Assembly: GCA_010015675.1 (NCBI GenBank)
Contig: ML977028.1
Span: 291,172 to 309,649, forward strand
Source: Byssothecium circinans
Taxonomy: Eukaryota; Ascomycota; Dothideomycetes; Pleosporales; Massarinaceae
DNA: 18,478 nt
Direction: 5' to 3'
Below are positions 17,355 to 18,478 of this stretch, piece after piece (position 1 is the stretch's first letter; every line of letters starts with the position of its first letter). Under the pieces are notes generated by a model, which was not told the DNA's origin, did not search any database, and saw nothing but the letters and a program-made list of their open reading frames with translations. The translations under genes and the position numbers were made by a program.

Positions 17355-18478
17355 ATGGAAGAAAACTTTCAGTATCTTCGCGAGTATAAGGTGCTTATCT
17401 GTAAGGAGCATGCTACCAGTGTACAGAATCTAAACACGCATCTGCGTGATCATCACGCCGTAGCGAGCAAAGAGAGAGAGAGGATCGTAGAGTACTATAG
17501 GTACTGGTAGATCAAGAAGCCTAAGGACGTTAAACTGCCGCCGCCGCTGGGTCCGCTAATCAAGGAGCTAGGAGAGCCGCTTGATAGGCTACGGAAGCAC
17601 TGCAAGGGTGAGCACGGGTTGCTATGGAGGGGTGATACGAGCACGCTTTTCTAAAAAGTCAAGGTGCAGACGTTCTTCCAGGCTCGCGGGCAGCGGCAAT
17701 ATTTCGTCGTCAACGCAGCAGTCGCGTCGTCCGTCCCCCGAGAGGCGGCCGACGTCGTCCGTGCAAGGCTGGCCGAATGGGAGGTAACAACGCAGGCGCA
17801 TAAAGAGGAGGCGCAGGTGATGGACGCAGAGGCCGCGAAGACCAACAAGACCAGCTAGTTCAAGCGGACGGGATGGCTGGAGCATCTCGCGAAGTGGAAT
17901 CTAGCGCATCTTGCACATTAGATCTAACTGCCCGATCAGGGTGAAGTGAGGCTGCAGCGCGCCGCGAAGCTAGTCGAGCTGCTGGTGGAGAGGAGCGTGG
18001 TCAGGCTGTGGACGCTCACATGGGAAACAAGACGGTGGCTCTAGAGTGTGAAGCGGCAGGAGGTTGATTAACGGCCGATGGCCCGACTGCAGAACCTAGA
18101 GAGTCAGGCCCGCTACGCTAGCTACATGGTCAAGTTCGTCTGCTACTTTCTGCGCATCGTGGCTAACGAGCAGGCGGATGAAGAGGACGTCTTGGACAAT
18201 CAGAGCTCTAGGAGTAGCAGCGGCGGAAGTGATGGTGATAGCGATAGGGACAGCCGCCCCCACCGTTGAAGCGGACGCACAGAAGAGATGGATCTTATGA
18301 AAGATGCGCGCGAGCTATTCTGCTGGAAGGGCCGTCAGAAGGAGCTGGCGGTAGCGCTGTGGGAGATGCTTAAGGACGACGATGATAATAACAATAATCA
18401 AGAATCCTGGCTAGAGGCATTACTCGCCGCACTTGCATCATTCATCTTCGAGTCCGTGGGTGATCGGCCGTTCAGCAG
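17355..18478 (+). pseudogene. Fifth OrsD-type piece, least decayed, runs off the window
   Basis: The frame starting at ATG 17355 is protein-like to the window edge, with only about nine stops in some 374 codons, fewer than any other copy. The OrsD block YKVLICKEHATSVQNLNTHL is unchanged. Compared with the fourth piece it lacks 51 bp carrying the two Cys of the C2H2 finger, 9 bp in an AAV..SSVP segment, and 60 bp before the acidic tail; all three preserve frame. It continues past the point where the fourth piece stops, with WLEALLAALASFIFESVGDR. What follows may be the rest of the element, possibly the recombinase-like and helicase parts. Confidence 0.72.

Larger units (their letters stand above)
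16986..18478 (+). repeat. Tandem duplication, second unit (continues past window)
   Basis: This is a direct copy of 15446-16985, matching it until about 18423 (GAATCCTGGCTA), then continuing with new sequence (GAGGCATTACTCGCCGC) that the first unit lacks. The second unit may therefore be the longer or complete element, with the first a 5' partial copy. Confidence 0.83.

Overview
The window looks like an accessory, repeat-rich stretch of a filamentous ascomycete (Pezizomycotina) genome. Three things point there: short GT-AG introns of about 55-61 nt, a fungus-specific PTH11-like rhodopsin-domain receptor, and transposons whose long reading frames are riddled with TAG/TAA stops in the C-to-T / G-to-A pattern of repeat-induced point mutation (RIP). 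There are no rRNA or tRNA genes, no CRISPR array, and no clearly functional complete gene.

Layout. (1) 1-370: the 3' end of a hAT element with a clean reading frame. (2) 371-1298: unique-looking intergenic DNA. (3) 1299-5748, minus strand: a multi-exon PTH11-like seven-helix receptor gene. Its third exon is split by a 3.04-kb hAT transposon at 2077-5118, flanked by an 8-bp target-site duplication whose two copies differ only by transitions. The transposase (2269-4770, minus) keeps one frame but is stop-ridden. (4) 5749-6130: the receptor's upstream region. (5) About 6130-9165: AT-rich repeat graveyard containing a Fot1/pogo-like element (6926-8708) with TA duplications, long inverted repeats built of 17-bp units, and a 529-codon DD35D transposase relic. 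(6) About 9166-18478: five related pieces, all in + orientation and arranged head to tail. Each begins with an OrsD/C2H2-type N-terminal module and stops where the next begins: a 0.54-kb piece, a 2.4-kb piece (10036-12420), a 2.6-kb piece (12639-15263), a 1.54-kb piece (15446-16987) and a final copy that runs off the window.

How it fits together. The receptor was disrupted by one hAT insertion and otherwise reads cleanly. The right half looks like serial insertion or unequal exchange of a mobile gene family. The longest piece carries motifs seen in the N-terminal part of fungal telomere-linked RecQ-helicase-type proteins. Their order and spacing resemble a tyrosine-recombinase core (Arg box, Lys, then His-x8-Tyr). 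RIP decay is graded: heaviest in the hAT, the Fot1-like element and the 9.2-12.4 kb pieces, and lightest in the last copy. All assignments come from reading the sequence and remembered family motifs; no database search was made.
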